Assembly: GCA_023431345.1 (NCBI GenBank)
Contig: JAEYWK010000054.1
Span: forward strand, 1-64,000
DNA: 64,000 bases
Direction of reading: 5' to 3'
Source: Pseudomonadota bacterium
GTDB lineage: Bacteria; Myxococcota_A; Polyangia; Polyangiales; Polyangiaceae
Shown here: positions 26,851-35,187 of the stretch, one piece after another
Layout of the letters: the number at the start of each line of letters is the position of its first letter
Position numbering within the stretch: position 1 is the first letter of the stretch
Translations under genes and position numbers: made by a program
Notes under the pieces: model-generated
What the model was told of the DNA's origin: nothing
Databases searched by the model: none
What the model saw: the letters and a program-made list of their open reading frames with translations, nothing else

Positions 26851-28380
26851 ATGCGCCGCGTCTTTCCGTTACTTGCTTTCAGCCTGCTCCTGAGCGGTTG
26901 CTTTGGCGCCGGTGAGGGCGTCGAAGTTCCCGTCGAAGAGATCTACTTTCCGGTCGGGCTCGCGCTCGACGCGGACAGCGAGCACCTGTTCGTCGTCTCG
27001 AGCGACTTCGATCTGCAATACAACGGCGGCGCCGTGCAGTCGTACGCCCTCGCGGACCTGGCCGAGCAAGTGGCGCTGCCTTGCTCGAGCGACGCGGATT
27101 GCGACGGCGCTGCTTGCGACGTCGCCGACGGCCTCTGCGCTCGCTTCGAAGGTGAAGTTTGCTCGGCCGGTGATCGCAGCGCGTCGGAGCGCTTGCTCTA
27201 CCCCGGGCGCTGCAAGGCGGTCACCGTCGCGCCGCGCAGCAGCGTGAAGATCGGTGCGTTCGCGACCGACGTCGTGCTCCGGCAGCGACCGGAAGGCGCC
27301 GAGGAGGCAGGCGGGCAGGGCGCGCCCGAGCGCTTGTTCATTCCCGTTCGCGGCGACGCGACGCTGCACTGGATCGACGTGCGCGACGGCGCGCTCGAGT
27401 GCGGGCAGAGCGGTGAGGGAGCCTGCGACGGCGCCCACCGCGCTGGTGACGATCCGGAGGAGAGCTCACGCGAGCTGAGGCTGGCCGCGGAGCCCTTCGG
27501 CATCGACGCCACCGAGAGCGGGCGAACCATCGTCGTCACCAACCAAACGAGCGGCAGCGCGTCTTTGTTCGTCAACGATTGGGAGACGAGCGTGGGGCCG
27601 CGGCTCCGTTTCGCGCTCACCTCCGATCGCATGCCCTCGCGTCCGACCGGAGTCGCCAGCATGCCGCTGCGCAAGCAAGTGGCTGCCGGCCCGTCGGCGG
27701 GCTCTGCCAACGCCGGCGACGATCAGGCCGGCTTCTTGATGACGTTCCGCAACTCGGCCCAGGTCCGCGTGCTGCGCTTTTCGGCCGACCTACCGTCTTC
27801 TCCCGAGCGTGACTTCTTGAGTGACGCGGGGGGAGTGGGCATCGACGCCAACTCGGTCGGCACCGACTCCCGCGGCATCGCCGTCGACGCGTCGGCTCGC
27901 CGCGCGGCCGAGGCGCGCTGCGGCGACGACCAAGCCTGCATCGACCGGGCCGCCCTCGTCTCGCTCGACGTCTACGTGGCCAACCGCTCGCCCGCGAGCC
28001 TGTTGATCGGTCGCACCGCACCGCCGCTCGATCAGCCCTACTTCTTCCAGAGCCTGCCGCTCACGGTCGGCCCCTCGCGCGTGGTCGTGGGCCAGGTGCG
28101 CTCGAGCTCGGGTGAGCTCGAGACGCGCGTGTTCGTGGTGTGCTTCGACTCGCGCCGCATCTTCGTCTACGACCCGCAGCGCTCGCGCTTCGAGGCCGAG
28201 ATTTCGACCGGGCGTGGTCCCCACGCCGTTGCCGTCGACACGCAGGCTTCACGCCTGTACGTCGGCCACTTCACGGATTCGTACATCGGAGTCTTCAGCT
28301 TGGATCTCCAGCATCCGCAAACATACGGCACCATGCTCGGCACGCTCGGCGTGCCCAAGCCGCCGAGGGCTTCGAAGTGA
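26851..28380 (+). CDS. Lipoprotein with beta-propeller-like repeats
   Basis: A 509-residue lipoprotein: RVFPLLAFSLLLSGC has a strong lipobox. IYFPVGLALDADSEHLFVVS and HAVAVDTQASRLYVGHFTDS are typical blades of YncE/NHL-type propellers. The region around residues 75-125 is Cys-rich (CSSDADCDGAACDVADGLC), like short disulfide knots of myxobacterial surface proteins. It is probably exported and attached to the outer membrane; its ligand is unknown. The next gene overlaps the stop by GTGA, so both are made together. Confidence 0.88.
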   Translation: MRRVFPLLAFSLLLSGCFGAGEGVEVPVEEIYFPVGLALDADSEHLFVVSSDFDLQYNGGAVQSYALADLAEQVALPCSSDADCDGAACDVADGLCARFEGEVCSAGDRSASERLLYPGRCKAVTVAPRSSVKIGAFATDVVLRQRPEGAEEAGGQGAPERLFIPVRGDATLHWIDVRDGALECGQSGEGACDGAHRAGDDPEESSRELRLAAEPFGIDATESGRTIVVTNQTSGSASLFVNDWETSVGPRLRFALTSDRMPSRPTGVASMPLRKQVAAGPSAGSANAGDDQAGFLMTFRNSAQVRVLRFSADLPSSPERDFLSDAGGVGIDANSVGTDSRGIAVDASARRAAEARCGDDQACIDRAALVSLDVYVANRSPASLLIGRTAPPLDQPYFFQSLPLTVGPSRVVVGQVRSSSGELETRVFVVCFDSRRIFVYDPQRSRFEAEISTGRGPHAVAVDTQASRLYVGHFTDSYIGVFSLDLQHPQTYGTMLGTLGVPKPPRASK

Positions 28381-31346
28381 GAGCCGCGTCGATCGCGGCC
28401 GCCCTGACCCTCGGCGGTCTCGCCCTGTTCGGCTGCTCCGAGCAAGAGACCGTCGCCGAGCTGTTTTCGCTGGCCGCCAGCGAAGACGCCGTCTTCTTGT
28501 GCCGCGACGCGAGCGGCGCCGGTCACCCGTTCTCCGAGTGCCCCGACTACGACGGCAGCGACGACGCCGACCCCAGCAAGCAGCTGTCGGTGTTCGCGCT
28601 GGTGTCGCAGACCATCAGCAACGAAATCGCCGTCATCGACGTCACGAGCGGTCACGTCGTCGACGTCGACCGAGCCACGCCGGGCTACGGCTTCCTGCGC
28701 GTCGGTGGGCGGCCCATCGCCATGGCCGCGACGCCGGGGGGGATGGCGACGTTCGTGACCACGTCGGAGGTCGGTCACCACGGCGTGTTTGCCCTGCCGA
28801 CCTCTTGCATCACGGCGCCCCAGGCCGGCGAAGCCGCGCGTGACCTGACGACTTGGCCCGCCTGCCGCTTGCCCTCCGCGCCGGGAGAGATCTCGGTGGT
28901 GGTCGAGCCGGACGGTGACACGGGCGCCTGCGAGCCGAACGAGGATCGGCGCGAAGCGCCCGCCGCTGGCGCCTGCACCGCGGACCTGGCTCAGGAAGCG
29001 GCGGCGGCGGGGGAAGGCAAGCGCAAGCTGATCGTCTCGTTGCCCGACCAGGGCAGGCTCGTCGTGCTCGACGCGCAGGATCTGCTGAACGAGACGCCTG
29101 GCGAGTTCCGAGACTGCCACATCGAAGCCAGCCTCACGCTGCGCGTGGACGTGCCCTCGGGCGTCACGCAGCCGCTGCCGCCCGATTTGCAGCAGAGCGA
29201 CGCGTGTGACGACGCCCCCGTGCCGCTCGCGCCGCGGCCCAGCCAGCGCCCCGCGCAGCCGGCCGGCTTCGCGGTCGCTGAAGGCCGGTTGTACGTGGCC
29301 GACACCTCGGCGCCAGTGATCCACGTCATCGATACCGGTAGCGTTTGTGGCCTGAGTGAGCTGCCGTCGCTGCTGCCCATGTCCATGCGGGAGCCGGAGC
29401 GCGTGGTGACGACGCGCAAGGTCGCCGTGAGCCCGCTCACGCCGCTGGGGCGTCGCTACCTCTACGCCATCGACGCGGAGGATCAGCCCGGCGCGAGCGT
29501 GATGGCGTTCGACGTGAGCCCCGGCTCGGTGGATCCGACCCCGATCGTGCGGCCTGGATCGCCCGAGCAGCCCAACGAGAAGCCGGACCGGCTGTCCGTT
29601 GGTTCGTCCGCGCGCGACATCACGTTCGCCTACCGTGACATCCCTTACGTCGACGAGAGCACCGGCGTTGCTCAGTTCGGCACGCTGTGCGACCCGACTC
29701 CCGCCGTCTCCGCGCGCTCGCCGGCCGGCATGGCTCGACCGAACGACGACTACACGATCGGCGCGCGGCCAGGGCTCTTGCGCGGGCTGTTTGGCTTCAT
29801 CTTGCTGACCAATGGCTCGATCGCCGTGGTCGACGTCGAGGACTTCGACGCGAAGTGCCGGCGCCCCCGCGAGGTCAACCACTCTTCCGAGCCGGACTTC
29901 CGTGGCTGCTCCGCGGATCCGGAGGAGATCATGTCGTACGCGGATCGCGCCGGTGAACGCTTCGTTACCGGCGAGGTGAGCTGCCGCGTGGTCGAGCCTC
30001 ACCGTGTCCGACGCGCCACGCTGGCCATCAACGACGCCGACGTCGGGGTGCGAGCGCCGTCACTGCGCGGCTTTCCCCAGCTGACCCTGCCGGACACGAC
30101 CGCCAGCATCGCCGCGCTCGACCGCCCCCGGCTGCTGGGCGTGCCGTTCGTGTCGGAGGGCAAGGTCAGCCCCGCCGACGTGTTCATCGGCTCGACGCGC
30201 TACAGCACCGAGCCTGGCCGAGACGACTCGCTGCCCGTCGACCCCAACAGTCAGGCGTCAGAGCAGCTGCAGGCTTTGAACGCGGTGGTGTTACCGCCGC
30301 TCGAGCCCCGCGCCTACGCCGCGGAGGACAGCGCGGCCGTCACCTACGAGGGCAGCTACGCCGGGGAGCGCACGCAAGGCTTCCTGACGGAGGACGAGGG
30401 CACCTTCCGCTTGGAGGACGAGACGCTGTCGTTCTGCAACGCGGGCGTCTACGACGTGCCGACGATGACCGCCTACGCCTCGCGCGACCTCGGCTTGGAC
30501 GCGGAGGACGCGGCCGCGTTCGCGGAAGAGCACGCTGATCTCGTGCAGATCACGAGCCCTCTCCCCGAGGCCGACGACGCTTACTGGAGCCAAGTCGGCG
30601 GTCGTGAAGCGCGCGAGGAGTGCGAGCGCGTCTTCGGGCCCGAGGACGCCGACGTGCTGAAGGTCGAGCGCGACTTCAAGATCCGCGCCGCCAAATTCGG
30701 CGAGCTGGTGCTGGAGCCCGTCGCCGGTCCGGCCAGGGAGATCGCGGCGACCTGCTTCCCCGCCGCCAACACCTACCGCCTGCGCGCCGGCAAGCACTGG
30801 ATCGTCACCCACGGCTCGAGCGGCTTTCGGCACGACGTGATCGAGAGCGGTCCCGAGCGGATCTGTGTCCGCAGCTGCAGCCCGCTGCGGAAGTGGGCCA
30901 AGGGCCGCGTGTTCGAGATCTCGAGCTCGACCTGCCATGCCCCCGGTGAGGACGGGATCGACCCGCTCACGGAGCGCGTCGGCTGCGCGCGGCCGGGCGA
31001 AGTGGCTTGCGTCTACGATCAGCGCGAGAGCAGCCGCGAGGTCGGCTCTGCGGTTCCGCTGGATAGCCCGGCCGCGGCTTGCATCTTCGACGGCATCACC
31101 GAGCGCTTCGCGCTGTACCGCGGTCGCGAGCCTTCCGTGCGCGACGCCTCGTTCGTTTGGCAGACCGCGGGCGGCTACTCGCCGCTCGTCATGAGCCTGG
31201 CGTCGCTCTCCAGCACCGTCTCGCCGCAGTCGATTCAGTTCTTGCCGCACCCGGAGGTGCTGGCGGTCGTCGACGGCTCGAGCCAGGGCCTGTCTCTATT
31301 CAGCTTGGACACCTTCGGTGTGACCGAGCCTTCGCCCTTCCAGTGA
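28377..31346 (+). CDS. Large lipoprotein, partner of the propeller lipoprotein
   Basis: A 989-residue protein starting at GTG 28377 within the stop of the previous gene. The signal SIAAALTLGGLALFGC has a lipobox. The body again shows propeller-like strands (VFALVSQTISNEIAVIDVTSGHV early, EVLAVVDGSSQGLSLFSLD at the end) separated by long insertions, with many Cys. It seems to be an expanded relative of the upstream lipoprotein. I cannot assign a known family. The same operon and similar fold suggest that the two form a surface complex. Confidence 0.85.
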   Translation: MRAASIAAALTLGGLALFGCSEQETVAELFSLAASEDAVFLCRDASGAGHPFSECPDYDGSDDADPSKQLSVFALVSQTISNEIAVIDVTSGHVVDVDRATPGYGFLRVGGRPIAMAATPGGMATFVTTSEVGHHGVFALPTSCITAPQAGEAARDLTTWPACRLPSAPGEISVVVEPDGDTGACEPNEDRREAPAAGACTADLAQEAAAAGEGKRKLIVSLPDQGRLVVLDAQDLLNETPGEFRDCHIEASLTLRVDVPSGVTQPLPPDLQQSDACDDAPVPLAPRPSQRPAQPAGFAVAEGRLYVADTSAPVIHVIDTGSVCGLSELPSLLPMSMREPERVVTTRKVAVSPLTPLGRRYLYAIDAEDQPGASVMAFDVSPGSVDPTPIVRPGSPEQPNEKPDRLSVGSSARDITFAYRDIPYVDESTGVAQFGTLCDPTPAVSARSPAGMARPNDDYTIGARPGLLRGLFGFILLTNGSIAVVDVEDFDAKCRRPREVNHSSEPDFRGCSADPEEIMSYADRAGERFVTGEVSCRVVEPHRVRRATLAINDADVGVRAPSLRGFPQLTLPDTTASIAALDRPRLLGVPFVSEGKVSPADVFIGSTRYSTEPGRDDSLPVDPNSQASEQLQALNAVVLPPLEPRAYAAEDSAAVTYEGSYAGERTQGFLTEDEGTFRLEDETLSFCNAGVYDVPTMTAYASRDLGLDAEDAAAFAEEHADLVQITSPLPEADDAYWSQVGGREAREECERVFGPEDADVLKVERDFKIRAAKFGELVLEPVAGPAREIAATCFPAANTYRLRAGKHWIVTHGSSGFRHDVIESGPERICVRSCSPLRKWAKGRVFEISSSTCHAPGEDGIDPLTERVGCARPGEVACVYDQRESSREVGSAVPLDSPAAACIFDGITERFALYRGREPSVRDASFVWQTAGGYSPLVMSLASLSSTVSPQSIQFLPHPEVLAVVDGSSQGLSLFSLDTFGVTEPSPFQ

Positions 31347-31355
31347 GACGAACCG

Positions 31356-33953
31356 ATGGCAGCCTCGGCCACGCCGGTGATGCAGCAGCACGCGGCAGCC
31401 AAGCGCGCCCATCCGGGCGCCATCGTCTTCTTCCGGCTCGGTGACTTCTACGAAATGTTCGGCGAGGACGCGGTCGTGGCGTCCAAGCTGCTGGAGCTGA
31501 CGCTCACCAGCCGCAACCGCGGCAAGCCGGACGAGATTCCGATGGCGGGCGTGCCCCATCACGCCGCCCACGGCTACATCGCGCGGCTGCTGGAGCTCGG
31601 GCAACAGGTAGCCATCTGCGAGCAGATGGCGGACCCGTCCAAGATCAAGGGCATCGTGCCGCGCGAGGTGGTGCGGGTGATCACGCCCGGCCTCGTCACG
31701 GACGAGAGCCAGCTGCTCGCGAGCACGAACAACTATTTGTGCGCGATCGAGGTGACGCTCGCGGAGGTCGGCGTCGCCTTGTACGATCTGTCGACGGGTG
31801 AGCTCCAGGCGGGCAGCCTCGCCAACGTGGCGCGGGTGCTGGGCGAGCTGAGCCGCGCTGCGCCCCGCGAGGTATTGGTGGGAGCCGCGGAGGGCGCGGA
31901 GGAGGCGCTCGCGGCGGCGCTGGCGGCGGCCCGGGTCCTGCCTCGCGTCGCCGTGCGCGAAGACGCCGCGCTGGCCGCGGACGACGAGCCGCGCGCGCTG
32001 GTCGAGGTCGAGGCCGACGCGGCCCAGCTGCGCCCCGAGGTGCGGCGCGCCGTGGCGAGGGCGCTGCGCTTCGCGCAGACCTGCCTGCCCCGTGGGCGCA
32101 TCCCGGTGCGGCGGGTCGCGCGCTTCGAGCCCGCGAGCACGCTGTCGATCGAGCGCGTCGCGCAGCTGCACCTAGAGCTGACGGAGTCGGTTTCGGGTAA
32201 CAAGCAAGCGACGCTGCTCGGCGCCATCGACGAGACCTGCTCGCCCGCAGGAGCGCGCCTGCTGCGGCGGCGTCTGCTCGCTCCGCTCACCGACGTCGCG
32301 CGCATTCGTCGGCGGCACGACGAGGTGGAGCTGTTCGTCGTCCACGCTCGCCTGCGTGAGGACCTGCGCCGAGCGTTGTCCGACGTCGGCGATCTCGAGC
32401 GGCTGAGCGTGCGCGCCGCGCTCGGCGAGGCCACGCCGCGCGATCTGGGTGGGCTCCGCAGCGGCCTCGCCGCGGCCGCTCGCGCCGTAGCGCTGCTCGA
32501 GGGCCAGCGCGACCGCGATCTGCGCGAGGTGCTGGGGCTCGACGCGTCGGCCATCGACACGGCGCCGGAGCTGGCGGCGCTGCTGGCCCGCGCGCTCGTC
32601 GAGCGCCCCTCGCCGCTGTGCAAGCAGGGCGAGATCTTTCGTCCCGAGTTCGACACGGAGCTCGACGAGCTGGACGCCCTGCGCCGACACGGCACCGAGC
32701 GCATGGTGGAGCTCGAAGCGCGGCTGCGCGAGAGCACCGGCATCGCCACCCTCCGCATCCGCTTCACTCGGGTCTTCGGCTGGTACATCGAGGTGAGCCG
32801 CGGTCAATCCGCCAAGGTTCCCGCCGAGTTCAGGCGCAAGCAAACGGTGGCGAGCGGCGAGCGCTACACGCTGCCCGAGGTCGACGAGCTGTCCGACAAG
32901 ATCAGCCACGCCGAAGAGCGACACCGCGAGCGCGAGCTTTCGCTGCTGTCCGAGCTGGTGCAGCGAGCGGGCACGGCGGCGCCGCGCATCGCGGCCTTGT
33001 CGGAGCGGCTGGCGGCGTGGGACGTAGCGGCGGCGCTGGCGGATGTCGCTCACCGTCACGACTACGTACGTCCGAAGGTCGACGACTCGGACGTGCTGTC
33101 GCTGCGTGACGCGCGTCACCCGGTGGTCGAGCGGCTCTCCGCGCGCGGCCGCTTCGTGCCCAACGATGTCGAGCTCGACCTCAGCGGCGAGCGGCTGTGG
33201 CTCGTGACGGGCCCGAACATGGCAGGCAAGAGCACGCTCTTGCGGCAGGTGGCGCTGTGCACGATCTTGGCGCAAATGGGCAGCTTCGTGCCGGCGCGCG
33301 CGGCGCGCTTGGGCGTCGTCGACCGCGTGCTCTCGCGCGTGGGGGCGAGCGACAACCTGGCCGCGGGTGAGAGCACGTTCATGGTCGAAATGCGAGAAAC
33401 TGCGGAGATTTTGCGCTCCGCGACGCGCCGCTCGCTCGTCATCTTGGACGAGATTGGTCGCGGCACGAGCACGTTCGACGGCTTGTCCATCGCCTGGGCC
33501 GTCGCCGAATACCTGGACGAAGTGATCGGGTGCCGCGCGCTCTTCGCGACGCACTATCACGAGCTGGTGACGCTCGCCGAGCAGAGCGCCAGCGTCGGCA
33601 GCTACAGCGTGAGCGCGCGCGAGCAGAACGACGACATCGTCTTCTTGCACCGGCTGGTGCCGGGCGCCGTGAGCCGCAGCTACGGCGTCGCGGTGGCCAA
33701 GCTGGCGGGCCTGCCCGAGCCGGTGCTGGCGCGAGCGCGCGCGCTGCTCAGCTCGCTCGAGCGTCGCGACAGCACCGAAGGCGCGCGGCGCGGCAAGGCC
33801 GCGAAGGCGCCTCAGCTCTCGCTGTTCGGCGAGCGCTCGGCGGAGTCTCGCAGCCAAAGCGAGCTGGCCGAGACGCTGCGCGCGCTCGACCTCGATCGCT
33901 TGACCGGCTTGGAAGCGCTGAGCCTGCTGCAGCGGCTCAAGAGCAAGCTCTAG
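31356..33953 (+). CDS. mutS: DNA mismatch repair protein MutS
   Basis: An 865-residue mismatch sensor. The N-terminal FFRLGDFYEMF contains the Phe-x-Glu that stacks on the mispaired base. Clamp and lever regions follow, then the ATPase with Walker A GPNMAGKSTLLRQ, VDRVLSRVGASDNLAAGESTFMVEM (cut short here for length) and Walker B LVILDEIGRGTSTFDG. The C-terminus is shorter than in E. coli and ends in a helical segment. It starts 10 nt after the lipoprotein stop and may be co-transcribed. No mutL is nearby. Confidence 0.97.
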   Translation: MAASATPVMQQHAAAKRAHPGAIVFFRLGDFYEMFGEDAVVASKLLELTLTSRNRGKPDEIPMAGVPHHAAHGYIARLLELGQQVAICEQMADPSKIKGIVPREVVRVITPGLVTDESQLLASTNNYLCAIEVTLAEVGVALYDLSTGELQAGSLANVARVLGELSRAAPREVLVGAAEGAEEALAAALAAARVLPRVAVREDAALAADDEPRALVEVEADAAQLRPEVRRAVARALRFAQTCLPRGRIPVRRVARFEPASTLSIERVAQLHLELTESVSGNKQATLLGAIDETCSPAGARLLRRRLLAPLTDVARIRRRHDEVELFVVHARLREDLRRALSDVGDLERLSVRAALGEATPRDLGGLRSGLAAAARAVALLEGQRDRDLREVLGLDASAIDTAPELAALLARALVERPSPLCKQGEIFRPEFDTELDELDALRRHGTERMVELEARLRESTGIATLRIRFTRVFGWYIEVSRGQSAKVPAEFRRKQTVASGERYTLPEVDELSDKISHAEERHRERELSLLSELVQRAGTAAPRIAALSERLAAWDVAAALADVAHRHDYVRPKVDDSDVLSLRDARHPVVERLSARGRFVPNDVELDLSGERLWLVTGPNMAGKSTLLRQVALCTILAQMGSFVPARAARLGVVDRVLSRVGASDNLAAGESTFMVEMRETAEILRSATRRSLVILDEIGRGTSTFDGLSIAWAVAEYLDEVIGCRALFATHYHELVTLAEQSASVGSYSVSAREQNDDIVFLHRLVPGAVSRSYGVAVAKLAGLPEPVLARARALLSSLERRDSTEGARRGKAAKAPQLSLFGERSAESRSQSELAETLRALDLDRLTGLEALSLLQRLKSKL

Positions 33954-33986
33954 CGCCGCTGCGGCAGGCTGGCGCTCGGCTCGGAT

Positions 33987-35066
33987 TCAGCGCTGGATGC
34001 GCGCGGAGCCGCCCTGAGCGAAGGCGCGCACCTGCTCCGCGGTCGCCATCGTCGTGTCGCCGGGGAAGGTCGTCAGCAAGGCGCCGTGGGCCCAGCCGAG
34101 GTTGACGGCGGCTTGCGCCGACTCGCCGCAGAGTAAGCCGTAGATGAAGCCCGCGGCGAAGCCGTCGCCGCCGCCGACGCGGTCGATCACGTCGAGCTGG
34201 CAGGTGGGCGACTCGTACGTCTCGCCGTCGACCCAGGCGACGGCTCCCCACGTGTGGCGGCTGGTGCTGTGCACCTCACGCAGCGTCGTGGCGACGGCTT
34301 TGATATGAGCATGCTTTTCGACCACCGTGTCGATCATCGAGAAGAAGGCGGTCGGATCGAGCTTCGAGTGCGACTGCACGTCTTGCCCGGCGATGCCGAG
34401 GCCCTTCTGCAGGTCTTCTTCGTTGCCAACGAGCACGTCGACGTGCTCGACGATGCGCCCGATCACCTCCGCCGCCTTTTGCTGACCACCCCACACGTTC
34501 CATAGCTTCTCCCGAAAATTCAGGTCGAAGCTGGTGATGGCGCCGGCCTCGCGAGCGGCCCGCATGCCTTCGATGATGAGCTCACCCGTGCCTTCGGACA
34601 GGGCCGCGAAGATGCCGCCGCTGTGAAACCAGCGCACCCCACCGCCGAAGATCGCTTTCCAGTCGACGTCGCCGGGCCTGAGCAGCGCCGCGGCTTCGTT
34701 CGAGCGGTTGTAGAAGACGACGGGCGCGCGCACGCCGTGCCCGCGGTCGCTGTAGACAGCCGCGATGTTGGGCCCGTTGACGCCGTTGTGCTTGAAGCGT
34801 TTGTAGAAGGGCTTGACGCCCATCGCTCGCACGCGCTCAGCGACGAGGTCGCCGATGGGGTAGTCGACCATCGCGCTGACGATGGCCGCCTTCATGTCGA
34901 AGGCGTCGGAGAGGTTCGCGGCGACGTTGAACTCGCCGCCGCTGACGTGGAGCTGGCACTCGGTGGCTTTGCGGAACGGGATGAGGCCGGGGTCGATGCG
35001 GTGGACGAGAGCGCCGAGGGAGACGATGTCCAAAGCACCGTCGGGTCGAATGTTGAGGCCAGCCAT
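33987..35066 (-). CDS. PfkB-family sugar kinase, 2-dehydro-3-deoxygluconokinase-like
   Basis: A 359-residue ribokinase-type kinase. The substrate-side motif HVSGGEFNVAANLSD and the catalytic anion-hole motif DRVGGGDGFAAGF are intact. It matches the KDG-kinase-like group (SLGALVHRIDPGLIPF, ATTLREVHSTSRHTWGA), which phosphorylates 2-keto-3-deoxygluconate in uronate or Entner-Doudoroff routes. No aldolase or dehydratase lies nearby, so the substrate is inferred. AGGAA precedes ATG 35066 by about 9 nt. Upstream hrpB is on the same strand across a 121-bp gap with two hairpins. Confidence 0.88.
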   Translation of the reverse strand: MAGLNIRPDGALDIVSLGALVHRIDPGLIPFRKATECQLHVSGGEFNVAANLSDAFDMKAAIVSAMVDYPIGDLVAERVRAMGVKPFYKRFKHNGVNGPNIAAVYSDRGHGVRAPVVFYNRSNEAAALLRPGDVDWKAIFGGGVRWFHSGGIFAALSEGTGELIIEGMRAAREAGAITSFDLNFREKLWNVWGGQQKAAEVIGRIVEHVDVLVGNEEDLQKGLGIAGQDVQSHSKLDPTAFFSMIDTVVEKHAHIKAVATTLREVHSTSRHTWGAVAWVDGETYESPTCQLDVIDRVGGGDGFAAGFIYGLLCGESAQAAVNLGWAHGALLTTFPGDTTMATAEQVRAFAQGGSARIQR

Positions 35067-35087
35067 GGTGCTATTTCCTATCGGTGT

Positions 35088-35102
35088 CGCGGCTTTGCCG
35101 CG
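35088..35102. repeat. Hairpin upstream of the sugar kinase gene
   Basis: CGCGGC-TTT-GCCGCG is a perfect 6-bp stem 22 bp before the kinase start. On the minus strand there is no T-run after it, so it is more likely a leader hairpin than a terminator. Confidence 0.4.
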
Positions 35103-35138
35103 AAAAATGCGCCCGCGTACTTACGACTTAACACGGCC

Positions 35139-35153
35139 CCGAGCAACGCTCGG
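35139..35153. terminator. Hairpin after hrpB
   Basis: CCGAGC-AAC-GCTCGG is a perfect 6-bp stem 35 bp after the hrpB stop. It probably ends or attenuates the hrpB transcript before the sugar kinase gene. Confidence 0.4.
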
Positions 35154-35187
35154 TTTCGAGCACGCTGGCGGCGCTTTCGTGAGCCGC

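Noticed and set aside
28167..30002. 611-codon antisense frame across the lipoprotein genes
   Set aside because: The sense genes have signal peptides, lipoboxes and coupled starts; the antisense product has only Arg/His-rich shadow composition.
32172..33857. 561-codon antisense frame within mutS
   Set aside because: MutS is unambiguous on the plus strand; the antisense frame has no domain.
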